A stretch of DNA of 64,000 bases from Erythroxylum novogranatense (Eukaryota; Streptophyta; Magnoliopsida; Malpighiales; Erythroxylaceae). The position numbers were made by a program, and so were the translations under genes. Shown piece after piece: positions 49,056-60,384 of this stretch; the first letter of the stretch is position 1, and each line of letters starts with the position of its first letter. The notes under the pieces are model-generated. The model saw only the letters and a list, made by a program, of their open reading frames with translations, did not search any database and had not been told where the DNA came from. The stretch spans positions 70,271,824-70,335,823 of the forward strand of contig CM057232.1 of NCBI GenBank assembly GCA_029891385.1. Direction: 5' to 3'.

Positions 49056-50760
49056 AGCTAGAGGTCTTAGGCAGGGGGATCTCCCATCCCCTTATCTCTT
49101 CATTTTTTGCATAGAGACTCTTAATTCAATCATCAAACACGAAGTGCTCCTCAACTCCAATTTCAAACATCATGTATAGTGCAAGAAAATTGGCTTAATT
49201 AACTTTTGTTTTGTAAATGATGTCCTATTATTTTGCAAGGAAAAAATGGACTCCATTCAAACTTGCATGAAGGCTCTCGACACTTTCAGGTGCTTTTTAG
49301 GTCTGCAAATAAACCCAAACAACAGTCGCTTCCTCCTATCCAAAAGTGCCAATGCTTTGGAACCTCTCATCTCTCAAACCACTGGAATGAAATTCAAAAA
49401 TCCACCCCTTATATACCTGGGATTACCTGTTTCAACTAAAAGGTTCAACTTCATAGAACTGCACACCACTTTTAAAGAAAATTTAGAAGAGGATCAACTT
49501 ATGGGTAAATAAATTTCTCTTCTATACTAGGAAGATGGAACTCATCAAACTGGTGCTAAATTCATCACACATATAATGGTGTTATCAAATTTTTCTCTCC
49601 TAAGGCATAATTAAATTGATTGAAAAGTTGCTCAAAAACTTTTTATGGAGCCATCTAAATGGTGCTTAAGGATTTGCCAAATTAAAGTGGTTAAATATAT
49701 GTCTTCCTAAAAAAGATGGTGGACTGAACATTACTCCATTCAAGACCACAAATAAGACTTTGATTCTTAAAGGACTCTGGTGGATACTAACAGATAAAAC
49801 TTCACTTTGGATAAGATGGCTACACTTCTACTTCCTTAAAGTTAGAAGCATATAGGGAATTAAGCAAATTGCCTCATACTCTCACTTTCTCAACCAACTT
49901 CTAAAGTTGAAAGATAGGGTACAAAATGAAGTCTCATGCATAATCAGGAATGGTAGATTGGTATCTCTTTGGTATGACAACTGGTTGGGCGTGGGATAAC
50001 TCATACAACATTTCAATAGCTTAAATAGTTCGCAAACCTCATCTCTCAATATAAGACTTAGCTTGATGATTAATGATGTATCCTGACATTTCCCTCATAG
50101 CCTAAGACACCTACAACTTGCTTATCCACCCAACCCAACCTCTTTTGATACTTTTACTGGCAAGACCAACCCACATATAATCTTACCAATAAAAGCATCA
50201 AAGACTTGTTAAAAAGAAGAAGCTCATAGGTAGTTTGGCATCAGATCATGTAGAGCAAGGCTTTAACCTCAAGAGTAACCTTTATACCATGGTTAACAAT
50301 CCAAAATAGACTCAATACATCCAATAGAATATCATATCTGCAAGTGGACAAAATTTGTCCAATGTGTCAAGTTCATATGGAAACAAGAGATCATCTCTTT
50401 TTTTCATGTCCTTTCAACAGCACCATATGGGTTCATGTCACAAACAAGTGCCTATGGCTTGATCCTATGAACTCCCTCATTGAGATTACACAAAAATTGC
50501 TCAACCTGACAGCTCACTCAAGTTCAAACAGGTTGATTCATATCTTGTCCTTAGGCCTTTTTGTAAATGTATTGTGGAAAGAAAGAAACTCTAGAATATT
50601 TGCACACAAAAGTTCCTTCAAGGAGTCCATAATTATAAAGATCTTTACGAAATTCAAAGAGTTGACTCTACTTAAAAATCTCAAACAGACCTACAACACA
50701 GACATATTATCCTCATTGAACATCAAGCTCGCTGATCTACTATAGCTTGGTTGTTTTATC
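49056..50760 (+). pseudogene. LINE D ORF2, RT second half and zf-RVT C-terminus
   Basis: The frame resumes with RGLRQGD.PSPYLFIFCIETL (49056-49120), then a degraded catalytic box FVNDVLLF where active L1 enzymes have FADD. Next come MDSIQTCMKAL, LGLQINPNNSRFLLSK and PLIYLGLPVS (49246-49440). After several stops the C-terminus is open at 50344-50745: CPMCQVHMETRDHLFFSCPFNSTIW is the zinc-finger-like zf-RVT motif, followed by LWKERNSRIF. The changed FADD box and multiple stops mean no polymerase activity. Confidence 0.88.
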
Positions 50761-50908
50761 TTAGTATAATCTTCTCTTTTGTTTAGTTCTTAACCCCCTG
50801 CATATGTATGCAAGGATAGCTACGGTACTACCCTTGCTATTTTGTTATTTTGGCATAACTATACTAACTTCTCATTTATTAATTTAAATTATTGTTTCAT
50901 TAAAAAAA
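50760..50908 (+). other. LINE D 3' UTR and A tail
   Basis: T-rich 3' UTR ending in a nine-A run (50902-50910), as expected for LINE integration. Confidence 0.7.
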
Positions 50909-50915
50909 AATGAGA

Positions 50916-52900
50916 TAGAAATTGTACCAAGTCAAATCATGCTACTCTTAAGGATGAGACTAGCAACTTTGGCTAGGAATATCATGCTTGAAATTTTTGA
51001 TGAAATAAGATCTATATTATGCTTGTAATTCAATTACATAGCTAACTTAAACTTAAGAGTTGGTAGCTTTTCACTATCTTGTCTGTGTGGTTAAACATAG
51101 TGTTGATATTGTATATTTGAACCTTTTGTCTATAAATTTGATTACCTTTCAAAAAAACTAAAACCACTACATTTTGGCTGTTCGCTAAAATGGAAACAGG
51201 CATGGAAATGAATACGTGATTCAACCCAAAAGGATTACCGAATCATAGCTTCTACGGTTCTACCTTCAAATTCAGTGCCATGCATTGGCATCCTACTCCG
51301 GAAGTTGGGTGAGATGGGTATCCCCTTTGTTTAAGTTCAATTTAAATTTCTTAATCTTCTCGTGCTTGTACACAAAATCTTACGAGAGTCAACCACATGT
51401 TAGGAACTGGGCCAAAAACCAACTCTAAGCATTTAAATGAGTTTTTAAAAAGCAAAGTTGGAAACACGATGTCACATAGACATTGTTTGCATGGTATCTT
51501 AACGATGTTACTCTTGCCTTTAGAGTTAGTTTTTCATCATAACAAATGCTCTTGTTCTCAACAGCATGCAGAGCCAAGAATGCTCGCCAGGTAGGTACCT
51601 CACTGAAGTCCATCCCAATTCATGTTTTTCAGCTGCTTGGGCTTCGCTAGAATTTAAAGTCGGCAAAAATAACTTCTCTACGTATATAATATAAGTTCCC
51701 AGAGAATTGGTAGTCAATAAGATACTTTGTCTGACATATCGATACTTATATCACGAAGAAAAGTGGAGCAATTCAGGTAGGATACTATAGCTATGCTGTG
51801 CCCATGTTAATTACAATCAAACGGTAAAAGAGTTATAATCCCACTGTTGCCATGAGTCACTTGACATAAATGATTCTAATTACAGAAGGGGAAGCGACTG
51901 GCAGCACAGATGTTGGATTAGATTTCCAAGAGTTTCGCTAAAAGAAGAGTCGAGAAATGCAGAAAGTACGGCATTAAACTAATGAAATGAGAATGTTGAA
52001 ATTAGAGCCAGACTCAAGTTATATGATCTAGTTTCGTTCAGGTTAGGTCCTTCAGGAGGATCATATAGATATGAAAAAGAAGTTTTTAAGGGAACATGTG
52101 TCGGATTAAATTTAGAAAACGAGGGCGGCTAAAAGAAGGGGTCAGGAGATGGGGAATGTGTCCTTCAGGAAGATCAAATGAATATAAAAACAAGCTTGGA
52201 TTTAACGATCATTCAATCTTCTTTCGTTTTCTATACATACCTTTCACAAAAAGCACCTAGCTTGGCAGAACACATTTTCAGTGTCTCTATTCTGCACCTG
52301 TAAAGTTACCTAGCTCAAGGTGCTTGAATCCCTGTATTTACACTTAAAAGTCAAAACACCTGCAATAACCAATTCATCCATGTCAACCGAGGGTCGTAAT
52401 CCTCAAGTCATTCCCAGCACCAGGAGAAGACCAATGGAGTTTCCTGATCAGGCTTTCATCACTCTCATCAATACCTCGAAGGAGAGAGGGCTTTTCTTAT
52501 TTACTTCTTTGTCAACAAGTTTCAAAGTCCACCTAAGTCTATGTGGCCAGAAAGCAGGCATTTAGAAAGAATGTAATTAGTTGCTTGGAGGGTTTTCTTC
52601 ATACCTTACCATAGTACCCCAGGCATATAGAAAATTATCTTAAGGACGACGAAGTGCTTGTGACTTCCTATCTAAATATCTTAATACAACACCAGGTATG
52701 GTGCCAGGAACATTAGCTCTGAAGACACGTTTTCTCACAGAACCATGTAATGACATATTAACTCCAATCATGTGGCCTTCAGAAATGATGTTGATCCAAT
52801 CTATCCAGTAAATACCTTAGCATTCTTGCTAAGAATCCATGTAAATTCAAGGTACTTCTTAATTAAGCAATTCCTAGACACATATAGTTTACAAATGCTG
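50916..52900. other. Intergenic sequence without a recognised gene
   Basis: 50916-51158 ends in an A-run (aaaaaaacta near 51152) and could be the displaced 3' UTR of LINE C; this is weak. The rest is unremarkable. 52320-52565 is an 81-codon plus-strand frame that I do not recognise and do not call a gene. Confidence 0.4.
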
Positions 52901-53266
52901 AGAGGGTTCGTTTAATAAAACATGGTGAAATCATCAAATCCCCGAAAATATGGGAGGGAAATTGAGAAAAGATCAGAACAGAAGAATAAAAGAGTACATA
53001 GGAAATTCACTTAGTCTTGTCCAGAATCAGCAATCTTAATAAAATAAAAGCTCTTAACTTCTCCAATGTAACAGACATTAAGCAAGGAATCAGAACACAA
53101 ATACAAAAAATATCTATAAATCCAAAACTGCTGAAGGACAAAAGAAGTCGTACTTGATCCATTCAAGTCCAACAATCATCAAAACTTCATCTGCATAAAC
53201 TCTACAGCTGTAGCTTCATCGAGTAATTCTCCAGCCAGACTTCACTTTCCTTTTGACAGAATCCTT
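52901..53266 (-). other. Probable 3' UTR region of the L1-domain gene
   Basis: Sequence directly downstream of the stop on the minus strand, T-rich in the transcript sense from about 53150 on. No clear poly(A) signal can be fixed. Confidence 0.4.
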
Positions 53267-54445
53267 TCACTTCAATTTCCCCACTCGCTTTTGCTTCTTC
53301 TCTTTGAGAATATCCTCATTTTTCACATTCGCTTTCTGCTTCTCTGATTTGGTGCCTTCTTGACTCTTCAGTCTAGCCACTTTTTTCTCCTTTTTCTCAT
53401 CTTTCACTCTACCTCCCTTCTTCCTCTTCTTACCCTCTGTCTTATCATTATTATTTTCACCATTATCATCATGATCATCATCTAGAGCTTCATCATAACT
53501 ATCATGGTTGATGTTATTGTTATTTGCAGCTTCCAATTTTTCTTCATCAAGTTTGTGAATCAAATTGGCTGTGTTATCCATATACCTAACCTCGTGAATC
53601 CTCCCTCTCTTCTTCTTCCCAACTTTTTCTTCCTGAACCTCTGTCTTATCCACCTCTTTTTCCTCCTTATTAGTCTCAATCCTCAACTTCAAATCAGGCA
53701 CTGCCTGATAAAGTGGCAAAGCCAAGCTCTCAAACAACTTCAAGTGAAACGACCGAATGCCCCCCCACTTCCTAGGCGCAATCTCTGCAATCCCATTAAT
53801 AGCAGCCCCCACATTGCTCACTATACTCTCTCTATCCATTGAAAGTTTACCCACCTTCACCGAACAACTGGTCCCATTCCTAACACACAACAACGCCGAC
53901 CCACAAGCATTCTCAATCTGCTCCTTCCAATTCTTGTGCTTCAAATCAATTCCAACCGGAATCTTCTTCTTCTTCTCAAAATGCTTCCCCAGCAACTTTG
54001 GTAATAACGGAATCACCCTTTTGTCAGCTAAGAACATGTCATAAGAATCACAAAGCTTTCGCTTCGCTTCAAAAGGACGGTAGTCCGTTTTAAGCTTGGA
54101 GAGCTTAATGATTTTGGAGATTGGTATACCATCGCTGTCAATCTTCTTTTTGGCGGCATCTTTGTTGAGGCCGGCCTTGGGTCTGTCGTCGATGATCAAG
54201 CAGAGCTCGGGGTTGTCGTTAAGGCCAAAGAGAGGATGAAGAAGTGGGATTTTGTGTGCACTTTTGCGGCTAAAAGGCTTTTGTGGGATTTTTTTTAGGG
54301 TCAAGAGCAAGTATACGAACTCGTCAAGCTCCAGAAGTTGAGGTTTTTGGGATTTTGATTTGGCTGCTCTCCACTTCAACAGAGAGTCTACAGCTTTTTG
54401 TATAAGTGTAGGACTCACACCGGAAGGCGGCGAGGTCGTATCCAT
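53267..54445 (-). CDS. Ribosomal L1 domain-containing nucleolar protein (RSL1D1/Cic1/Utp30-like)
   Basis: An intact single-exon frame of 392 codons, ATG at 54443-54445, stop TGA at 53267-53269. Residues about 10-255 match the ribosomal protein L1p/L10e fold of eukaryotic ribosome-biogenesis factors: SLLKWRAAK near the start, LCLIIDDRPK (81-90), YDMFLADKRVIPLLPKLLGK (135-154), GSALLCVRNGTSCSVKVG (182-199) and NVGAAINGI (211-219). From 256 the tail is strongly charged, with an acidic Asn/Asp stretch (305-335) and Lys-rich blocks (336-392), typical of nucleolar proteins. Members of this family act in pre-rRNA processing or assembly of the large subunit. This is the only clearly intact host gene in the window. 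The start is the first ATG, with no upstream in-frame extension seen. The absence of an intron fits either a native intronless gene or an old retrocopy. Confidence 0.93.
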   Translation of the reverse strand: MDTTSPPSGVSPTLIQKAVDSLLKWRAAKSKSQKPQLLELDEFVYLLLTLKKIPQKPFSRKSAHKIPLLHPLFGLNDNPELCLIIDDRPKAGLNKDAAKKKIDSDGIPISKIIKLSKLKTDYRPFEAKRKLCDSYDMFLADKRVIPLLPKLLGKHFEKKKKIPVGIDLKHKNWKEQIENACGSALLCVRNGTSCSVKVGKLSMDRESIVSNVGAAINGIAEIAPRKWGGIRSFHLKLFESLALPLYQAVPDLKLRIETNKEEKEVDKTEVQEEKVGKKKRGRIHEVRYMDNTANLIHKLDEEKLEAANNNNINHDSYDEALDDDHDDNGENNNDKTEGKKRKKGGRVKDEKKEKKVARLKSQEGTKSEKQKANVKNEDILKEKKQKRVGKLK

Positions 54446-54490
54446 GGAGGGTAGTGGCCGAAAGAGAAGATAATGGAAAGGAAGAAGACG

Positions 54491-54518
54491 AGGTTTAGGG
54501 GTCTGGTCTTTAGGGTTT
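54491..54518 (-). promoter_or_regulatory. Telo-box motifs upstream of the L1-domain gene
   Basis: Minus-strand AAACCCTAA at 54510-54518, and a second CCCTAAACC-type word at about 54491-54500, 45-75 bp upstream of the ATG. Telo boxes are characteristic of plant ribosomal-protein and ribosome-biogenesis promoters, which agrees with the product. Confidence 0.7.
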
Positions 54519-54529
54519 AGCCGATAGAA

Positions 54530-54540
54530 GTCTTTTATAT
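54530..54540 (-). promoter_or_regulatory. Putative TATA box of the L1-domain gene
   Basis: Minus-strand ATATAAAAGAC, about 90 bp upstream of the ATG with the telo boxes between them. Confidence 0.5.
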
Positions 54541-54754
54541 GTTATTAAAAATAAAAAATGAATAAAAGTGGAGATTTTGTTAAAAATGTTTCAACTTCTC
54601 TACCTTAATGAAGCCTTCCTACTATTAAAACATAATTATCGAAATTGAAAAAAGAAGAATATATACAAGTATCGAAGAAAAATGAGGAAAAACATAAAAA
54701 CGTTTATGATTTATGCCCTTTACGAATAATAACAAACTTAAAGGGTTTATTAGT

Positions 54755-55518
54755 ATTATAATCAATGTTATGAATATCGCAATCGCTTTTGACATCGATC
54801 GGATTTCAGAATCTGAACTGCACTTAAGATTTGCCAAGATCTAAGACTGCTTTTATATTTTTAAATTTATAAAATAGTCCTAAACTTTTAAAAATCGCAA
54901 AATAGTTATATTAATATATATTATATAAATGTATTGTATAATATTAACCAATAAATATAATTAATTTTAAAATATATAAATTTTGATTTAATAATTGAAA
55001 ATGTATAAAATAAATATTAGTTTAAAATAATAATTTTCAAATTATTTATTTTGAAAATTAAATATTTTATTAATACTTTAGTAATAAATATTATATAAAA
55101 TATTAAAATAAATTTAAATAAAAATAATTTATTAGTAATAATTTATTAGTAATTAAAATTAAAATATTTTATTTTTAAGTTTTATTTAATTTATAATTAT
55201 TATTAGTAATAAAATATTTATTATTATTTTAAAAATTTGAAAAAAGGAGGAAATGAGAGGAGGAAGAGATTTTGAAAATTTTTAAAATTTTGCAAAAAAA
55301 CTCCCAAATTTTTTTAAATTTCCGATACCGACCAGTATTTGACCGGTATTTTGAATATCGGTAATGCACTTAGCTAAGACAAAATTAAATCACTTAAGAT
55401 CGAATTTGTATTTAAATCCTAGATTAAAACTTGAAATCCAGACTGGGATTTGGACCGAATTACATACATACCTATGACGAATTTAAGATTTTAACTAATT
55501 CAAAACATTGATTATAAT
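54755..55518. mobile_element. TIR-bounded non-coding element (MITE-like, about 765 bp)
   Basis: ATTATAATCAATGTTATGAAT (54755-54775) is repeated in inverted orientation at 55498-55518 with one mismatch in 21. The interior is extremely AT-rich (54840-55300) and also has ATCGG/CCGAT words near both ends. I could not identify a target duplication, so the superfamily is open. Confidence 0.5.
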
Positions 55519-56169
55519 CACATAACAAATTTTTTTTATTGTTGTGCGTCGCCTCAAAAAGTTTTAAGTGACAATGTTACAAACCTCACCTCTAGTTTTC
55601 TTTAATATTGACCTAATCTTTTAATGTAAAAGTAGATATTTGTGATAAATATCTCCTGATTATTCAATTAGGTCATATTTTTATTAATAGACTTAGTTGG
55701 AATGTTATTAGACCCTCTTGACGCAAAGATAAATATTTGTGATAAACTCCCCGATCACTCAACTAGAGCACATTTTTAATTCTCTACTAATTTTATTTAT
55801 AACCTAAAGGCTAGTTAAATAGTTATTTGCTTAAGATATACACAGTTTTTGTTTGTTTCGTTTTCATATTTTATTGCCTATTTTATTTCTTTAACTAATT
55901 ATTTTCATGAAATTGACCTATGATTATAAATGTATGTAACAAATTTTCTAAAGTGAGCAAATTAACGTCAGATCCTAATTAACATGTGTATTTAACTAAA
56001 GATACCTAAAGCATGAACTACACAAGCTAATAAATCTTTACAACTTAGAAGACTATATTCAAATATAAACTGATTCCGTTAAGTCATATCTATTGATACA
56101 TTCATACAATTGACACAATGTCAACCTAAAAAAAACAACTTAATATGTAAAATTCACATTCATGGTGAT
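55519..56169. other. AT-rich stretch, nothing recognised
   Basis: No open frame, terminal repeat or known motif seen. It may hold the decayed LTR of the gypsy remnant to its right. Confidence 0.4.
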
Positions 56170-57752
56170 AAATGCAAACCTCCCCATACTTAGACCATAT
56201 ATTGTCCTCAATATGATGAAAACAACAGCATATAAAAGAAACTAGAAATGACAAGAAAAAGTAACCAAAAAAAACGGAAAAGAGAAAGGTTAGAGCATGA
56301 ACAAGTTATGGTGATTGAGGTGATGACGATGTTGGTGAAGGAATTTTAAGAAACTTCTAGTCATGAAATTCCAACAATTCACTCCTTACAAAATAAAAAA
56401 AAATACTAATAAAATCACAATAACAATAAAATGAAAATTAAATTATCCTAATTCGTAGGTTGCCTTCCAACTAAAGCTTAGTTAAAGTCATTAGCTTGAT
56501 GTGCTTTTCCTTCCACACTAAACCTGAGTCAATTACGAGTGGCTTGCTTCCACTCGTGTCACCCAATTTTAATTTCGTAGCTATAAATAAGTTACAAATT
56601 GCAATATAATCAAAAGGACAATATTGATAAAACTAAGAAAACCAATTAAGTACATTAATGTCCTTTTTACTAACAAACTATCAATAAAATAGGGAATAAC
56701 AAAACTCGTTAAATCTTCTATTGAATTCAACAATTTATTTTATAAGAGGGTGAGTTGTTCTTGTTCTTCCTCATTCACCCCCATCTCATCTGCTTCTTTC
56801 ACTTTATGGACTGAGACTTTCTTATCTTCTTCAACCTCTATGTCCTATGTTCTTCGCTCTATTCTTCTTCAACTTCTTGAACAAAGACTTCCTTATATTC
56901 TTCAAACTGTCACCTGTTCTTCTTCCTCTCGCTCCTTTAAAGATTCGACTTCATTAATTCTCATAAATGAGCTACCTTCTTTTGGATTCTTTAATACCTT
57001 ATTGATCTTGAATTTTAATTGTTCAACACCAATTCGAAAGATGAGATTATTTTTATGGACATTTGCCATAGCTTTTTCAGTGGTCAAAAATGGTATACCA
57101 AGGATTAGTGGATAGTTTCGATCCTCTTCAAAATCTAATAGGACAAAATCCACAGGAATGATAATCTTGTCCGCTTTTATAGGTACATCCTCTACCACGT
57201 CAAACGATTTCTTTTTCAACTAATCTATCAATTAAATACGCATAGAAGTTGGCTTTACATCTCTTAACCCCAGTTTCCTAAGAATTGATAAAGGCATAAG
57301 GTTTATACTTGCACCTAAGTCGCATAAACATTTTGAAATCTCTAAATTATTAACTACACAAGGTATTGTAAAGCTCCCTGGATCTATCAACTATGAGGGC
57401 ATATGGTTGGTAATTAAGTAGTTGAAGGTTTCCGTCATGGCTACCATTTGATTATCATCCTAAGTTCGCTTAGCATATAATATGTGTTTAAGGAACTTCA
57501 CGTATTTAGGTCCACGTTTCAACACTTCCACAAAACACAAGTAAAATTTTCATTTCTTTAGCTTTTCCAAGATCTTTGTTAATGGTGCATCTAATTCGTT
57601 CTTCTGAATTCTTTGTGGGAATGGTATTTTTGGTGGATAAGACAAAGGAGGAATTTATAGAGGGTCTTCATTATTTTCTACAATGCGGGGTTCAGCTTAT
57701 TTTCCACTAGTTCTTTTATGTCTTTCTCACTCCTAAGTGTGATAACCTTAAA
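56170..57752 (-). pseudogene. Athila/Tat-like gypsy remnant: gag end, protease, polypurine zone
   Basis: The minus-strand reading from right to left gives KVITLRSEKDIKELVENK (57750-57695), then FPQRIQKNELDAPLTKILEKL (57630-57565) and PKYVKFLKHIL (57520-57485). The protease follows with LCDLGASINLMPLSIL (57325-57275, active-site Asp in the D-L-G-A form), LRDVKPTSMRI, and the open frame 57219-56902 with KIIIPVDFVLLDFEED and LILGIPFLTTEKAMANV. This is the usual order in Athila/Tat elements. A GTTGGAAGGCAACC-like motif (about 56455-56475) and a GTCTAAGTATGGGGAGG tract (56180-56200) resemble the region before the 3' LTR. RT and integrase are missing between them, so the element has a large internal deletion as well as stops. 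Confidence 0.78.
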
Positions 57753-57755
57753 TTT

Positions 57756-58973
57756 CATTTGGAGCATTATTTGTATATCTATGAAAATTCTCATTGTGAT
57801 GATTGTATAAGTGATCTTTTAACTTGGGATCACTAAAATATCTCATATGGGGATTTCTATATTTTGATCCTACTTATGACTTATTCTAGTTGAGGGTACA
57901 TCAGTCGATAGTCATTAGATATAACATAAACTATATTGATGTAGTTTAGTGATCAATATATGATTTATCATCATAAAGTATGTAGAGATAATGTTTCATT
58001 GTTCTCGATTAGTATTAATTTAAAAATCTTTGGTCAAGATGGAATGATACATTGAAAATAATTTTCAAATATGATTAATTGAATCAATCACTAATGGTAG
58101 AAAACTAATATGATTAGACTCAAATATGGTAGACATTAATTCCATACTCTATATTCAATTGAAACATTATATAATAAAATGATTGAATTATATGAAAAAT
58201 CATGAATGAAAAGGTTAGGCAAAATCATTTTGTCATTATTAAATATTTAGGTGATTATGATAAAGAGGTAGTTGCCAATTTTTATTTATGGATATAAATT
58301 ATTTAATTCAACAAGTAAAGACAAATTAAAAGACTTTAACTTATCTAATTCCAAATATGATTTAGAGATATAAATTATATCCATTACAAATGTATTTAGG
58401 AACCTAAAGGGCATATACAAATAACGGGTGCAAGATACAAAGTGTCTTAATAAAGATGGACTTGATTGTAAAGTTTGATAAACTTTATAGTTAGATATGA
58501 GACATTCAATAAATAAAAATTGATACGAGATATTTGACCTTATTTATGAATAATTGAAATTTAATTAGAATTAATTATATTTATAATTAATTTTAATTTG
58601 AATTATAATTAAATTTCTATTAAATTACTAAAATGTCCAATACTTATTATAAATAGGCTTAAGTTTCAAGAAAACTTGCTCTTCTTGCTTAACTCGCTTA
58701 CAATAGTTAAAGAGTTCACTCAGCTCATTTGGTAGATATAGTTAGAGGCTAGATAATTGTATGGCTACTTCAGTCTAGATGAGACAATTTTAAGAATGAT
58801 TCGAGGGAAATAACAAGAAAATGATCGAGCATCAAAATAAAGTATTAATTAAAATTTATGCTTTATTATATTTTATATGTTAATTAAGTTATATAATTTA
58901 ATTGATATTAACTTTTGAAAAATTATATGAAAAAGCTTTATTCTTTTTGTACCATGCGCACGATTTCCAAACA
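57756..58973 (+). repeat. Copia-like LTR fragment or solo LTR
   Basis: Non-coding, with a TATAAATAGG-type promoter word near 58650 and a terminal stretch 'accatgcgcacgatttccaaaca' that resembles copia LTR ends. It abuts the gypsy remnant. The possible duplication TTTCA/TTTCT is imperfect, so boundaries are approximate. Confidence 0.4.
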
Positions 58974-59518
58974 TTTCTACATATGCTTTACCTACACTCC
59001 TTCCTCGCAAGTTTTTAAGCTTTCTATCTCAAGTATAAGCACATTCTTTACAAAATTAAAATGAAGGTTTTTGTTCTCTTATCCAAATCAAGTCTTAATT
59101 TTCGTGTAAAAATCAAAATTATCATTCATCCAACAAAATACATACCCGAAGTCGAATATTCACCTAATTGATTTTAAGCAGCATAGAGCAGTTCGACAGA
59201 TTCATTTATCTCATTTATAAACACAACCAAAGGTGCGTAAAAAAAACATTTATTTTGATATATTTTTTTGGTTCTTAGATAGCACTAACGGAAAGTGATT
59301 TGTAATTCAAAAATCGAATGCATCATATCATAACAACGTTAATACAACCGCTTATTCATTAAGAAGACTAATACGACTATGAAACTTTTTGTTTTTTTCA
59401 TAGAAAAGGCTTGCAACTTCTCCTACTTCCAAACCTTTTCATACACCAAAACAGCCACAAGAAAAGGATACAGAAAAGAAAATAATGGAAGAACATTCGA
59501 GGAACCACGGAGAATTAA
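58974..59518. other. Spacer; left part unassigned, right part possible 3' UTR of the small gene
   Basis: No repeat or domain recognised. 59399-59518 lies directly 3' of the small minus-strand frame. Confidence 0.35.
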
Positions 59519-59800
59519 TTAGGTCCTTCTACGACCGACTTCCATGTTGCTGAAGCACATCATAAAGCAACATTTGTTTCTGGTCTTCTCCAAAAACTCA
59601 AGTGCTTTCTCATCATCACCTCCAGTATCGATCTCCACATTTGAAAAGCACGCTACAAACGCTCCTTTCTTCTTGTTTTGCTTTTCTTTCTTCTTGAAGT
59701 GAGAGGCAGCAACTGGAGGGCAACCGTGAGCCTTGGCAGGTGGCCCCAGGATCATTACCGTGCCCATTTCCGAGTTTTTTGTAACTGTAGCTGAATCCAT
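59519..59800 (-). CDS. Small hypothetical protein, 93 aa, Lys-rich with a doubled CFSN motif
   Basis: ATG at 59798-59800 to stop at 59519. I do not recognise the family. The protein has a Ser/Thr-rich start, MILGPPAKAHGCPP (16-29), a Lys-rich run KKKEKQNKKKG (36-46), and two similar short motifs, ACFSNVEID (49-57) and MCFSNMEVG (80-88), separated by an acidic Gly/Asp segment. No signal peptide or membrane helix is apparent, and the basic run could act as a nuclear signal. Base composition is clearly richer in G+C than the flanks, which supports real coding. No repeat covers it. It could also be the last exon of a longer gene, or an old pseudogene. An overlapping frame (59616-59813) is less convincing. 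Confidence 0.5.
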   Translation of the reverse strand: MDSATVTKNSEMGTVMILGPPAKAHGCPPVAASHFKKKEKQNKKKGAFVACFSNVEIDTGGDDEKALEFLEKTRNKCCFMMCFSNMEVGRRRT

Positions 59801-60192
59801 AGATTTGGTTCAATATGCAATTTGATTGACGAACTGCAACTTAAATAATGCCTGATCGAAAACTTCCTGAGCAAGTAGTCAACTTGAATTCACCTAAAGA
59901 AGGCATATAGTAGCACGTTATTACTTCTTTGACCATGAATAAGACAACACTGACACTTCAGTTGGTTGTTAACTGCTTAACACCTAAGCGATTAATGTTT
60001 AAAATTCACATAATATCACTTTCATAATGTCATCATAAACTCGTTCATCTCTCTTAATTTGACAATAATTCCATTATTCAGTCCTTGGATAATATCGTCC
60101 AATATTATTCTGTTAGTTCATACATCTTCATTCAATAATAAATTTGTTAAGATTTCAAATGTGTCCGGTTATCCAGAATATGTGCCAGCCTA
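59801..60192. other. Upstream region of the small gene; nothing else recognised
   Basis: AT-rich, no clear TATA box or repeat. Confidence 0.35.
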
Positions 60193-60315
60193 CAATACAA
60201 GAAATCTATCATTTATCAACGGAAAAAAATTGCCGGTAAACGGCAGAATTCTATCGGTAATAATAATTATTGATGGAATAAAACGACGAATAATGGCGTC
60301 GTTATCTAATTTTTA
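60193..60315. mobile_element. Possible CACTA-type terminal remnant
   Basis: CAATACAAGAAATC at 60193 resembles a decayed CACTACAAGAAA terminus. It is followed by short 'cggta', 'acggcag' and 'acgacga' words like CACTA subterminal repeats. Low support. Confidence 0.3.
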
Positions 60316-60384
60316 TAATTTATAATTAACATTAGAACTTTTTTTTCTCAAAATAAAGTTAATATTGTAAGCCTACTCACGTTC

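Larger units (their letters stand above)
7861..50908 (+). mobile_element. LINE D: full-length-scale L1-type LINE split by three LTR insertions
   Basis: Four LINE blocks (7861-8132, 19540-22408, 40598-41025, 49056-50908) are collinear and in one orientation: C-rich 5' leader, ORF1 (DUF4283), ORF2 endonuclease, RT first half, RT second half with zf-RVT, and a 3' end in an A tail. They total about 5.4 kb, normal for a plant L1. The breaks at 22408, 41025 and 8132 each coincide with an LTR element bearing a perfect 5-bp target duplication. AATGAGA occurs immediately before (7854-7860) and at the A tail (50909-50915), a possible 7-bp LINE target duplication that is weak because of the adjoining A-run. 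The LINE is the oldest layer of the nest and is dead (many stops). Confidence 0.75.

Noticed and set aside
52320..52565. 81-codon plus-strand frame
   Set aside because: No recognisable domain, no clear coding composition and no flanking gene signals; left as intergenic.
53504..54044. Plus-strand frames of 95-112 codons
   Set aside because: Antisense shadows of the L1-domain gene.
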